In this document: positions 31,408-43,700 of the stretch, one piece after another | How positions within the stretch are numbered: the first letter of the stretch is position 1 | Layout: every line of letters begins with the position of its first letter | Origin: Hesseltinella vesiculosa | Taxonomy: Eukaryota > Mucoromycota > Mucoromycetes > Mucorales > Cunninghamellaceae | Reading direction: 5' to 3' | Assembly: GCA_002104935.1 (NCBI GenBank) | Contig: MCGT01000059.1 | Location: forward strand, 1 to 64,000 | Length of the DNA stretch: 64,000 nt | The notes under the pieces: generated by a model | Databases searched by the model: none | What the model was told of the DNA's origin: nothing | The model's input: the letters and a program-made list of their open reading frames with translations, nothing else | Translations under genes and position numbers: made by a program

Positions 31408-33650
31408 TCAAGTCCAGCCTAACGACAAACAAGCACCAACCATGGCCACCGCCGCCATACCAAGATACACCCAAGCAAACGGCCACCCCAAAGTGATGAC
31501 ATAGCCAATACATAAGCTGCCTAGTACCGGTCCTAGACTGCTATACAACACAGACACCTTGCCTCGTAGCATCATGCGGTCTTGACAATTGGCTAGGTTA
31601 AGCAGATCGACCTGGTATGACATCAGCAGCCAGACTGTCTGCATGCTACCAGCTAAGGAGAAACGTAGGTGAGATGACATGGATTTTTCATAAGAGGGGT
31701 TTACTGGTGAGAGCATGACAACAAAAGAGGCAGGCAGCATTGCTCCACGAATCACCAACAGGCAGCCAAGCAAAGACAACCAGGCCGAGGAAAAGACAAA
31801 GCTGGCTCAAGAGCAAAAGGTGGCGAAGGGTAAGACGGTCCAGCCAGGCGGTCAGGGCAGACGTGATGAGCACATCCACCAAACATGTCACGCATATCAA
31901 GAGGCCAATGGTGTGCATGGGGAGTAGAAAGTAATCATAGTAGATCAGTGGTGCCCACAACGCCAGGGGGCAAGTGACCAGTCCGAAAAGAAAGCTAGAG
32001 ATCATCATGAGAAGGCTCTGGCGCGACTGCTTCCGGTCGGGTACGTGAGGTTGGTGCCTGTGCATGGAGAATCCGACAGGCTGGAATCGAGGAAACCAGG
32101 TGATCAAGACCACCATGGGCACGTCACTGGGTGGCAATGGTAACAGCGCAAGGGTCATGGACATGAAGGTGAGGTCGAGCAGCGATGACGTGTGGGAAGT
32201 GGTTGGGCTGGTGGCCATCGACGACAGCGACGGACGGTGCTCCTTCCACGATGTCCATGGTGGTGGAGGCGAAGCAGCCGACGAAGAGGAGGAGCAGGAG
32301 CATGGCGGGTTTGGTGATGGCCCAGGTGGCACCAGCGATGGTAACGACGAGGACGAGGTGAGGGTGGCGTCGGAGTTGGACGGTGGAAGGACAAGGTGGG
32401 CGAGGCCAAGGGGGGATGGCGGAACGACGGGTTGCGGATGTGAGGAGCAGAATTGAAAAGTGCTGTTATCAAGTAAAAAATCCAGGCTTTTGTTGTTGGT
32501 AGACAGGATGCTGGGGGCGCGGGGGGTGATGGTGCTGGCCATGCGTTGCAGCATGCTGGCGTCTTCTTCGGAGATATGAGACAGTTGATCGCCATGATAG
32601 TAGCGGTAAGGTTTCTGATGGTAGTAGGACGGGTAGGCTTGATCGTAGGGCAAGGAGTAAAAGGCGTCCTCCATGGCGAGGGACGTCGTCGACCGTCGCT
32701 GTTGTTGTTGGTGATACAGGGGCGAAGAAAGGGAGGATTTGAGAGAGGGCTTGAGTCGGGCTGTAGAACCACGTGGCTGTCGTTCCAAGTCATGGTGTAA
32801 AGGGGATGCTTTGGTGGTGAGTTCGTCGTCATCATAGTAACTATTGGCTAGCAATGGTGAAGTTTCCAAGGGAGAATTTTCCATTTTCAAACCAAGAAGC
32901 AATGGATCGGCAGGTTGGACAGTGGTGGACAAGGATAGCAAAAATAGACCCATACATCCAACCAGCATCGTTCCCATCAGCGTGTCAAAATCATGGTCAT
33001 CGTCTAAGAAGCATCCAATGCCGATCGCTGTCAATCCAAGACTCAGCTTGCCCCATCGTCGCTCGGATTCTGGCACAAAAAAAAAAAAAAAAAGTGAGTT
33101 CCATGGCGGGTTTTTTTTTTTTTTTTTTGCCTCTCTCTAACCTTCCCCTACAACACATCTCACACTTTTTATTTTGTAGGCACTCTCCTCCTTAATTTTC
33201 TCGGCACAGAGGTTAGCAAGAGGGGAATAAAAAAGATATGCAAAGCCCCTTACCATACAAGAGTTTGTAATCACCCAAAATTTTGATAATGACGCTGTCG
33301 ACCAGAACACCCAATGGCTGAAAGAACCAGCCATCGAGCATCATACACAAGATGGCTGCCGGCAAAGCAATCCAAGTGTCAGGAGGAATGGACAGCACCA
33401 AGACAAGACTGGCAGCCCCCAAGGCTGTCAATAGGCTGGTCAAGACCCCGTGTAGCTGAGTTGCATGCTGATCCACCCAGGCTGTCCAGAATCCACAGGC
33501 TATGCTCCGTGTAGTTAAATAGGTTGTCAGCAGCACTGCGATCTGAAAATAGTTGAAATGTAACAGGTGAAAAAAGTACAGTGGTAAAAATAAATGCACA
33601 CTTTGAGCTACACCATGCGTAATCGTCAAAAACTTTGTCCAAAAAAGCAT
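31408..33650 (-). CDS. MFS-type membrane transporter with large Ser/Pro-rich central loop
   Basis: The gene runs from ATG 33650 to TGA 31408-31410 with at least two introns. The N-terminal half begins FLTITHGVAQSVHLFLPLYF and continues with hydrophobic helices (GVLTSLLTALGAASLVLVLS, ALPAAILCMMLDGWFFQP). A central hydrophilic stretch of over 200 residues follows, rich in Ser, Pro, Gln and Tyr. The second half again has several helices, ending WPFAWVYLGMAAVAMVGACL. The order of helices and the GWFFQPLG and SVLYSSLGPVLGSL segments suggest the MFS_1-like group. The substrate is unknown. The long loop is unusual and probably regulatory. Confidence 0.7.
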
Positions 33651-34424
33651 CGAAGACTGTCAATGTGGCAACAATCAAAGAGATCAATGAACAAAAAAAG
33701 AGGGAAACAAAAAGGCGTGAGTAAAAAAAAAAAAATAAAGGAAACGATCAAGGGACGCCAAAAAGACAATCGAAAGTTCGAAAGCGGAAACTAAAACCAG
33801 AAGCTTGATGGCGGCTGCATGAACAACCACCGTTGGCACTGCTTTTTCCCATGTCATTGCGCTTCTAAACGAATTCATACTCATGTAAACTCACATGTAT
33901 GCTTTGGTATTGTCTCACTTTTTCTCACCACTTTCCTCTTGCTGCTTTTTTTCTAAAAAGAAACCTTGATAGAAAATGAACCGCCTCCCCCCCCCTTGCT
34001 CACCACCCCCTTTTTCTTCTCTGCATCCGTTTTTTCTCCTCCAGTGCATAAATTGAGAAAAACAATCCATTTGAACAGCTTATTTCCAAGCAATAAATAG
34101 ACTCCCCGTTCTAGAAGGAAGTAATAGAGCTGGCCACGCATTTTTTGCTCATTCTTTTCGTCACGGAAGTGGGAGAATGACTTGCCGAGGCAAACCTGGC
34201 CTCTGATCCATTTGAGCGGATGGCTTCATGCAAAGTGCTTCTCTTTCCCGGTACAGAAAAAAAGTGATACAGAAAATCGGCTTTTCTTTAAAGTTTGTAA
34301 ATGTTAAAATAATGAATCAGCTCTTTCCACGTCCTCGGCTTTGCTGCGCCATGTCTCGTTTTTAAACTCTTTTTTTTTTTTTTCGTTTCACACCCTTTCC
34401 CCTTTTTTTTTCACACTCAACAAA
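33651..34424. other. Intergenic stretch upstream of the esterase cluster
   Basis: No convincing gene was found in these 774 bases. Several A/T runs and a C-run near 33987 are present. It holds the MFS gene promoter (leftward) and the promoter of the first esterase. Confidence 0.4.
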
Positions 34425-35801
34425 ATGTCGATGGAAGACGACGAAACTCCCCGTTACACCATGCCTCCTGCTGGTCTCAAAGCCTTGCTTGCCTTCACTG
34501 GTCTCTCCGAAGAGGAATCATTGGTGCCTGAGCGCCTTCGTGACTTTGTCAATGCCAATGCTGCCAACCTCAAGAAGCCTGATGTCCTGCGTGAATCCCA
34601 CATCCTCGATGTGGATGACCACCAAATCACCTTGACAACCGTTCGACCTCCTGGCACCCAGGACCAAAAGCTCCCTGTGATCATTTACTAGTAAGAAAAA
34701 AAAATAGCCAACAAGTCACCAACCTGTTTTTTCTTAGCCATGGTGGAGGATTTCTCATGGGGAATGTCGATACCCACAGCCTCCTTTCGTTTGGGGTAGG
34801 CGACCAGCTTTTCCTTTTTTTAATCAACGTTGACCAATCACTTTTCTACTGGTAGGTTTGTCTCCGCGCCCAAGCGGTTGTGGTGCATGTGGACTATTCT
34901 ATGACTCCCGCTAAATATCCAACCGCATTGAACGAATGCTACGCTGCTCTGGGCTGGGTCCTAGACCATGCCGACCTGATTGGCGCTGACATTTCCAAAT
35001 TGGTCATCATGGGTGACAGCGCTGGTAACCCAGAAATGAAAAAAAAAAAAAATTAAAACGCCTTCCCACACCTGGGCCTGACGTTTTTTTAATCTTAAAA
35101 AATAGGCGGCAACCTGGCAACCAGCGTCACTGGTATGAGTCCATGATAAGCTCGCTCTGCTCTGAACATTCTTCCTTTTTTTTTTATCTAGCTCTTGCCA
35201 AGGATCGTGGTGTGCAAGACATCAAAGTCCAAGTTTTGCTTTACCCCATGCTTGGACTGGATTTTCAAACTAAATCTTACGAGACACACAAGAACAACCT
35301 TAGTCTTCCTCGGTACAAGATGAAGTATCTCTGGCAATGTTACTTGACAGAAGAGGCAAAGACCGATCGCTTCGCAGTGCCCCAGCTAGCCACCAAAGAA
35401 GACCTTCAAGGACTCGTAATTTCAGAAAAATAGCCAAAACACACCAGACCAATGACGCCTTTTTTTTTTTTTAGCCTCCTACTCTTGTACTCAGCTGTGA
35501 AATCGATCCTCTCCGTGATGATTCTGAAAGATACATTCAACAGCTTCGAGAAGCCGGTGTTGAAACCGTAGGCACTCGGTATTTCGACCAGGTAATACCC
35601 AAAAAAAAGGGCCAACGCCGCCGCCTAGGGGGGCGGAGAGAAAACAATCATTAAGAAAGTGCACTCATCGACAATCGTAACCTTGTTTCTTAGCTGCATT
35701 GCTTTATCACCAACAACCCTACCTTGAGCCTACCTGCCGAGCTTGCTATCACTCAAATCGCAGAGTTCATCAAACAAATCCTCAGTCGAGATGCTGCTTA
35801 G
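34425..35801 (+). CDS. HSL-family alpha/beta-hydrolase (esterase/lipase), copy 1
   Basis: This is a multi-exon gene from ATG 34425 to TAG 35799-35801. The hormone-sensitive-lipase group hydrolyses short to medium acyl esters. The oxyanion motif HGGGFLMGN begins one exon. The nucleophile elbow is GDSAGGNLA, split by an intron after the first Gly. Asp lies in CEIDPLRDDSERY. The final His lies in LHCFITNN, where the family usually has HGF. The N-terminal cap begins MPPAGLKALLAFTGLSEEE. The exon breaks (before HGGG, inside GDSAG, before ALAKDRG, before PPTLV, before the His segment) are the same as in the next two copies, so the three arose by tandem duplication. No targeting signal is visible at the C-terminus. 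Confidence 0.9.
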
Positions 35802-35973
35802 TCGTGCATGAAATTTGATTTCTCACAGCTAAAAAAAAAAAAAAAAAAAGAACCCTTGACGCGCACATGTCATCGAGACTGATCGCATGAAATAAAAAAC
35901 ATGTCATGAGAGGGTCCCTTTTTTTTTTTTTGTCATTTTTGCCTTTCTTTCCATTTTTCACCGCTTGTTAATC

Positions 35974-37326
35974 ATGAATCCATCTGCACATCCTGCTGTT
36001 TTGAATGCGCTTATCAATCATACTGGCTTACCTGTGACAGAGGCGATAAAGCCTCGCGCTCTGCGGCAATTCTTCAAAGAGAAGTCCGCCTCCGTTGCTC
36101 TTCCCAGCGCTGTGCGTGAACACCGGTTGATCGGTGAGCAAGCCCTGGAAATCGTGATCGTGCGCCCACCTCATTCTGAGGGCCAGATCCTCCCCATCCT
36201 TCTCTTTGTGTAGGATCACTGAACTGATAAAACTGTGTCGTAATCTCTCTCCTTTTTCTTTTGATATCCCATCAACCCAGGCATGGTGGTGGGTTTTACC
36301 ACGGAAACATCGACACTCATGCTATACTCACGCACAAGGTACAAAAAATAAAAAAAGCACCCTCCATTCAGTTGCTCCATCTCTCCTTTTTTCTTTTTTC
36401 CTTAGCTGGCTCGGCGCACTCCTGCCTTGGTGGTGCATGTGGAATTCTCTTTGTCACCTGAAGTCAAGCACCCGGTGGCGATCGAGCAATGCTTCACAGC
36501 TTTGGAATGGATCAACAGACATGGCACAGACATCGGCGGTGATCTATCCAAGCTAGCCATCGTGGGAGACAGCACAGGTAAAAGCAAAAGCACGCCCCTT
36601 GCCCCTTGAAATGAACAGCCGAGATATCTCATTCATCCCTCTCCCAGGTGCAAACATGGTGGCTGCCGTCACAGGTATGTAAAAAAAGACATCTACAAAG
36701 TCCAGCGCTGCATCATGCTGACTTTTTTTTTTCTTTGACGTAGCTTTAGCCAAGGACCGTGGCAATACATCCATCCAAGCCCAAGTATTGCTGTATCCAA
36801 CCATGGGTTTAAATTTTGCTACCAAGACGCGTGAAGAATACAAAGAGGACGGGCTTGTCACTCGACAGCTGATCGACTATGTCTGGCAGTTACACCTGCC
36901 AGCTGGAACTCCGCCCAACCGCTTCGCCTTTCCCTTGCTGGCCACCATCGACCAATTGAAAGGCCTGGTAAAACTTTTATCACTTACCTCGTGTGCATCG
37001 GATATTAACATTTTTATTCCGCAGCCTCCAGCCCTGATTATAATGGCAGAAAACGATGTGCTCCGAGACGATGGGGAGGCCTATCACCACAAATTAATAA
37101 GCGCTGGCGTAGCGTCGCTTGCCGTGCAGTTTTACGGGGTGGTAAGCAAAAGAAAGGCCAGCGCCAAAGTTGCCTCTCTATTTTTTTCCCGCTCTAACGC
37201 ACGTCACTTTACTTCTAGCGACACGGCTTCATGGTCAACCCCAAGCCTTCAACCGCATCCGAGGCTGGCATTGACCAGATTGTAGCTTTCTTGAGGGCGA
37301 TTTGGAAGAGGAAACACAAACTTTAA
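35974..37326 (+). CDS. HSL-family alpha/beta-hydrolase, copy 2 (GDSTG elbow)
   Basis: ATG 35974, TAA 37324-37326. The gene architecture matches copies 1 and 3. It has HGGGFYHGN, the elbow GDSTGANMVA where Thr replaces the usual Ala, Asp in [13 protein letters not shown] and His in RHGFMVNP. The catalytic triad is complete. The N-terminal cap (LNALINHTGLPVTEAIKPRA) is closer to copy 3 than to copy 1. It ends KHKL, which is only weakly like a peroxisome signal. It lies 172 bases after the stop of copy 1. Confidence 0.9.
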
Positions 37327-37614
37327 ATTCCTTTCATCAAACTAAAATCCACAGATCGGCTTTTTTCTTAATGGGAATTAAATAGACTTCCATCTTTTAA
37401 AGCAAGGCTCAACTTCTTTGTTGATTTCCTTTTCAGCTCAAAACGGCATGTCAAAAAAAAAGATATCAACAAGCTGGCTGAGGACCATTATTTTCCAAAC
37501 AAGAATCTGAAAGAAGCAAAGGAGAGAAAACTTCCTAAATGTTTTTATCAAGCGCGCTTTTTCATACTTCGGTGACAGTTTCTTTTCTGACCATTTTCTT
37601 TGTCAAATCTAATA

Positions 37615-38237
37615 ATGAAGTTCCTATCAACAGCCTTACTGGCCCTTCAGGCCGCCGCCATTGCAGTGACAGCCACCAGTATCACTTATACTCCATGTGG
37701 TGATTCACAGGATGGTCATGCTTTCAGGTTCGAAGGCTAATCCTTCCGCAGACACGTGACGTTATTCAACCATTTTTATTTCCACTCGTGTAGAATCACT
37801 TCCATGACGCTGACAGATGGTCTGGACCGAAAGAGTTGGTTCGTCACCATCTTTGGCTCTGTCAACAAGCCCGTGGAGGAAGGCTCCATCAACATCTATT
37901 TACAGAGAAAGGACACTGGCACAGGCGTTTACCTGAAGTATGACCTCTGTGACGCGCTCAGCTCCATGAGGCTCTCCTGCCCCGCCCCACAGGGTTCCAG
38001 AATCGCCTTTATGCGTCGTATTGAAGCTGGTGACATTGAGCCTGTACGCAAAAAAAAAAAAAAAAAAAAAATGCTGAGACTAAATTTTTATTCTTGATGA
38101 AAACCCAGGGAGAATACACAATGAGTCTCTTCGGGTCGACTGGCCACGACATTTCAAAGTATGACGGTCAGACTGTCGTACCCGAAACAGTTTTCTGTGT
38201 CAATGGCGACGTCAAGTTCTCCTCCCTTCGACTCTAA
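37615..38237 (+). CDS. ML-domain (NPC2 / PG-PI transfer-like) secreted lipid-binding protein
   Basis: Three exons run from ATG 37615 to TAA 38235-38237. A signal peptide (FLSTALLALQAAAIAVTA) precedes an ML domain. The first Cys lies in YTPCGDSQDG, and the first intron falls before ITSMTLTDG. The central YLKYDLCDALSSMRLSCPAP carries the paired cysteines, and GEYTMSLFG and VFCVNGDVKF form the end. Family members bind single lipids in a beta-sandwich; NPC2 carries sterol, and the fungal PG/PI-TP carries phospholipids. The ligand here is unknown. It sits between esterase copies 2 and 3, which suggests a lipid-handling neighbourhood but does not prove it. Confidence 0.8.
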
Positions 38238-39285
38238 TATAATATATAATAAAGCAATTCTCTTTTTGCCGGCAAAAAAGGAGGTAATGGCAGAGACGTT
38301 TGGGACTTGGCGGTGTCTTGCAGCAGCTTTTGTTGGCTCGAGGTCGGTCCCAGCCCTGCATCCAGATCGAATTTTCCATTGTATCCCGACACCGCATCTC
38401 CTTGATCAACTTCGAGCTTCCTTCCAAAGAAGGAAGGAAAAGGCTGGCTAGCTGGCCAATCAGAACCCGCTCCAGGCGAACTTTGGAATGGCAGCATGAC
38501 AGCAAAACGCTTCGTAGGCATTGTGGCATCTGTGAGGTGTCGCAGCGAATAATAGTTGCCCTTGCTGACCTGCACCGACAAGAGCCACGCAAAAGAAAAA
38601 AAAAAAAAAAAAAGACAAACAGCGAGATGAATTAAAGCTGACACGGCAATTTTTTTATGAGCCGGCCGCGGCCGTGTCGATAAGAAGCAGTGCCGGCAAC
38701 CGTCCCAGGAAGTCCTCTTTGCTGCAAGAGTGCAAGCATGTGTTGGTGGCAACTTGCTAGCAACACGTTTCATACAGCCTGCAGGTCGAAATGGTGGTAT
38801 ATCATAACCGTCGTTTTCTTTTCCAAAATAAAATTTCCTCGGCTCACTACCTCCCCTTTTGCAGCACTGGCATACATCTTTCGAGTAAAAAAATGGCGTA
38901 TTGCAGCAGTAAGCACCTATTCTTCTCATAGTTTCGTACAAATGACGCTGTGGTGAAGTCGCTCTCTCGGTAAAATTGGCGGAGGGCAACATACCAAACA
39001 ACGATGTGATTTCTTCCCCACCAACAAAATTACGAGGGCTTTGTGACACTGTTTTTTCTTTTCTTTTTGCAGACAAAGTTGGTTGCTACAGTACGCAACA
39101 TGGTAGCAAAGTCTGAAATCGCAAAACTTCTTCAAAGGGAAAGTTTACCTTGGTGTCATCGCTTTTCTCACAACGAGCGCCGCGTAAAATCAAGATTAAA
39201 AGAGTGAATTGGCTTGTCTCACAAATCTTTTTTTTTTTCCTCCCTCTTTTTTTTTTTTTCTCGTTTCCCCTATCACTGTCACCTC
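38238..39285. other. Intergenic stretch with a long minus-strand open frame of doubtful status
   Basis: The minus strand is open for 280 codons (39076 to 38234) but starts at a non-ATG codon and matches nothing I recognise. The first ATG inside the frame lies further down. The end overlaps the stop of the ML gene. GGCCGCGGCC (about 38662-38671) is a perfect 10-base palindrome. A CCAAT box (GGCCAATCAG, about 38453) is present. I do not call a gene here. Confidence 0.3.
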
Positions 39286-40694
39286 ATGCCTCTTCCCAAT
39301 GAATACCCTGCTAACCCTGTGCTGTTACAGGCGGTCATGAGCCATACTGGCTTACCCAAAGAGGAAGCCTTGAAGCCCCATGTTTTGCGCCAATTTTTCA
39401 AGGAACAAGCCGCCTTCTTCCCTGTTGCTGACGCTGTGCGTGAACATAAACATATTCCCATTGGTGACCGGCAGCTGGAACTGGTGATTGTGCGTCCCCC
39501 CAAATCCGAAAACCAGATTTTACCCATCATCCTCTTTTTGTACGTGAGTGAAATCAAATACGATCCTCCTGCTGACCCCCACTTTTTTTTTGTTGCCCTT
39601 GCCGTTGATAGCCACGGCGGCGGCTTTTTCATTGGTGGAATTGAAACTCACGGCATTTTGGTTCACGAGGTAACGAGGTTCCCCACTTTTTTCCAAAGTG
39701 GTCACAAAACCAGGAACACATGAAGATCACTGACTATTTTTTTTTTTCTGAAAAAAGCTGGCTCGTCGCACTCCGGCTGTGGTGGTTCACGTGGAATACT
39801 CGCATTCGCCCGAGGTGAAGCACCCCGTGGCGATGGAAGAATGCTACAAGACTTTGGAATGGATCAATGCAAACGCTGCTGCCATCGGCGGCGACCCATC
39901 CAAGCTGGCTGTTGTTGGTGACAGTGCCGGTAATACAAAAATGGAAAAACTTTGAATTGAACACATGATCACGGATCGACCTTTTTTTTTTTTTTTTTTT
40001 CATAGGTGGCAACATGGTGGCTGCCATTACAGGTAAAACACGCTCCTCCTTCACGTTCCAGCCATTGGAACAACTGTGACTTATCACCTTCTTTTGGGTT
40101 GTTTCCCAATTATAGCTCTCGCCAAGGAACGCGGCAACACTTCCATCAACGCTCAAGTGCTTCTTTACCCTATGCTTGGCACTGATTTTTCCACCGATTC
40201 CTATGAAACTTACCAGAAAGACTCGTATCTGCCCCGTGTTCTTATGAAGTACGTGTGGAATATGTACTTAACCGAAGAGGCCAAGACCAGCCGTTTTGCT
40301 GTACCTCTCCTGGCTACGCCTGAGCAATTGGAAGATCTTGTAACTGAACACCCCTTAACCAGGACGTCACACTCATGATTCTCTTTCATTTTTGCAGCCT
40401 CCTGCCCTGGTGATCACTGCGGAAAGGGACGTGCTTCGAGATGATGGTGAAACCTATACCAAGAAATTGAGAAAGGCTGGCGTGGATACCGTTGCTTTGC
40501 GTTACTTTGGCGTGGTAAGTTCATCATCACTCACCTAGCCTTTTTTTTTTTTTTCTCAGACTGACAACTTTCGCTCATAGCGCCATGGGTTCTTCACCGA
40601 GCCTGAAATCACAGAAACAGCTGATGCGGGCATTGATCAAATCGTCAGCTTTTTGAACAAGAAATGGGGGCTGGATGCCTCCTCCAAGTTGTAA
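39286..40694 (+). CDS. HSL-family alpha/beta-hydrolase, copy 3, with SKL peroxisome signal
   Basis: ATG 39286, TAA 40692-40694. It has the same exon plan as copies 1 and 2. It shows [19 protein letters not shown], Asp in [13 protein letters not shown] and His in RHGFFTEP, so the triad is intact. The protein ends SSKL, a perfect type 1 peroxisome targeting signal that the other two copies lack. This copy therefore probably acts in peroxisomes, perhaps releasing fatty acids for beta-oxidation. The start is the first ATG after a long T-rich leader. The stop is only 78 bases from the convergent Ski3 stop, with AATAAA in between (about 40748). Confidence 0.92.
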
Positions 40695-40772
40695 GCTTTC
40701 CCTGCTTTATCGCAGGCTCTCGACGTTGGCTTTAATTCTAAGAAAAACAATAAAAACAGGCATGCTGCCATG

Positions 40773-43700
40773 CTAATTCACAGTGGCAAGGGTGTCCCAG
40801 GCAGTTTGACGCCAGGGGGCAATCATAATGGCGCGCTGCGCAAGCAGAGCCGAGGAATCCATGCTGGCGGCATGCTCACAAGCGAGGGATTGGACAGTTG
40901 CTGGGGCATGCTGTTCTTTGGCAACGATGATAGCGCTCTGCACAAGCACTTTGCGACTTTCCATTGGGGCTCCACCGTTTTCCACCGCATTGTCACCCAA
41001 GCGGGCCCATAAGGCACCCACCCAGGGATATTGATGAACACTCTTCAAAATAACATGTTGCGCCGCACGGTTGTCGCCCTGAGGTAAAAAAAAAAAAAAA
41101 ATAAGCGCGAATTGGTTGATTGGGTTTTCCATTTCTTTTCAGGTGCTTACTTGAATCTTGTGGTATTGAGAAAGTATCCACGAAATCCAATGCTCCTTGT
41201 CCGAGTCATCTGAAAAGAGAGAGTAAAAGGTCAGTCAAAGAGCTATGCCCAGTCAGTGGCCTTCCAATTACAAGCAACATCGGCAGGAATCTTGATCAGT
41301 TCTTCCAATGCAGCCCCAGTAAGAGTTGCGTCGTTGGATAGAATACCCATTGCTGCTAACGAGAGAATGGCCGGAAGATAATGAGGTGACTCTGCAATGC
41401 TGTTTCACACACACACACAAAAAAATAATTGAGTTGATTCCCTTGCAATGCTTTGGATAGAGCTTACCATGACAGCAACTGATCCTTGGCAACAGCTCGT
41501 TGCTCATCGCCACCAAGAGCCCAGAGTACCTTGCTGAGTAGCACAACAACGTCTTGCTTCAAGGCAATGTCGTCGGCTGTTTCATTCAGCGCGGTTTCAA
41601 ATGTGTGCAGTGACTCCTCCAGTTCATCCAAAAAGTAATGTGCCACGCCGATACCCAGCAGACAGTAGACTCGGCTGGTCAGTTCCTTGTACTCCAATGC
41701 GGCTAGGTAGGCATCAATGGCACCTCTGAAGTCGCCCATGGCACAGAGCGTGCGGCCAAGGTTGGCATGGACTTGTGCACGTCGTCCCTGCAACTTGGCC
41801 ATCGCGTCCTCGTCTTGTTCATGTTCCATCTTGACCTCCAAGGCAAGGATCGCGCCGGCGAACGCTTCGGCGGCTCGCTGCGTTTGTCCCATGCGTTCGG
41901 ACAGCAGGCCAAGCAAGTTGAGTGCTGATGCATTGGCTTGAGTCTGTTCAGTGAGCTTTTGCAAGGCAAACGCCGGCGAGATCAATAACATCTTGTCCTT
42001 GTCGTCACTGATGGGCTGAGTGCTCAGCTGGCTGAAGACTGTGCTGGCATAACCGTAGCTCGCATCCAACTATACGAGTAAAAAAAAAATGAAGATACGA
42101 TGCTGCTCTAACTGACTGACTTACGGCTGAGCCATTGCTGGATTCAAAAGCATGTTGGAAGATCTGGGAGGCACCGGTATTCCATATCGACGCCACATAA
42201 GCTTGGCCAACCCAGGCGCTAACCCATTCGGGATCCAACACATGCGCCATGTCAAATGCTTGATTGGCAAGATCGTAGTCTTGCATAACCAAACATAAGA
42301 AACCGTAGTTCGTCCAGGGGACCGCTGACTAGTAACAGATGAGATCGAAAGAACATTTCCTTCTTCTGCCGTTCTTTACCCTGTTGTTGTATTCCATGGC
42401 CTTGACAAAGGCATATTGGCTGATCTTCGGTGACTGGTGCATGGTCATGACACCATAGGCGTTCCAGTAGGAATACTGCTCTGGATCCAAGAGTAGAGCC
42501 ACGCGGATGCATTTGATGGCCAGGGCTGTAGCATCGGTGCGATTGGCTGTATTGTTCTCCGCCATCCAGAAGTAGGTGAGGGCTAGGTCATGCCAGTACG
42601 GAGGAGCAACCGCGCGGTGGTTTTTGCACAGCACTAGCACCTGTTTGTAGCAGTACGAGGCGCACGCAAGCATGACATCCAGAGCGGCCTGAGGAGGCAA
42701 GCTGAAGTCGTCATGCAGCTCGAGTTTTGAGAATTCATCGATCATCAGGCTCGTGGGGTCGGCCTGGAATCCGAGGCTGGAATGGGCATCCGTGGCCAAG
42801 GTCACCATCAGCGTTTGGGTATCGAGGAAGTTGCAGAGGTGGAGGTAGCTGGGGATCAGACGGTAAAAGGCACAGGCGTCGCCTGCAGCCTTCCAGAGAC
42901 ACAGCAGGCTGGGGTCTTGTTTCAGGCCTTGCAAACTAGTGGCAATCACTTTACCACAGCCATCAGCTGCTCGGCCAAAGAAACCTTGCTGGAAATCTTC
43001 TTTGACTTGCGCCAGATACGTGTCGGCTAGGCCCTTGAGAGGCAGTACGTCATACGAGCACTTTCCGGCAGACTCGTTGGTCAAGTCGTGCACCATGGCT
43101 TCAAATTCGTTTTTGGCTACGTGTAGCATGCCGACCTTTTGTTGGACAAGTGCTTTTTGATATTTGCCAAACACTGAGGTAGGATCCAGCAGGGTCGATC
43201 GTTCAAATGCTTTGAGTGCGGCTACATAGCGCCCTTCATGGTCGTAGGCTTCGCCCAGCCCTTCCCAGCAGTGCACATTGCCCGTGTCGGTTCGCAGTGC
43301 TTTTTGGAAACACGTAATGGCGTCGTTGTATCGATTGGATTTCTAAAAAAAAAAAAAAAAAACGATGGGTATTCAAGCTGCTTCTTGCCTTTTCTTCTCA
43401 TCTCGCTACCATGTGAGCATAGCCAAGACGGCGCCAAGCCCAACCAGCCTTGCTGTTGTTGTTGGTGACCTGTTCAAAGATGGCCTCTGCTTGAGCGTTT
43501 TCGTTGTCGGCCACATAGTAATTAGACAAGTGGAAGGCAGCGTCAGCATCCAAAGGGTTCAGCATGTAGGCTTTTTGATAGCATTTCTTGGCTCGAGGGT
43601 TATCATGCTGTACTGATCGGTAGTAATGGCCCAGGTACGTGAACGCGTTGGCATAATCTGGATCCATGCGCACTGCTTGCATAAAGTATTTGAAGGCGTA

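Noticed and set aside
32064..32456. 130-codon Asp/Gly-rich plus-strand frame in the MFS gene
   Set aside because: Mirror of the Ser/Pro-rich loop of the transporter on the other strand.
37720..37750. GGTTCGAAGGCTAATCC, resembling a tRNA B box
   Set aside because: No A box or cloverleaf could be drawn around it, and it lies at the first intron of the ML-domain gene.
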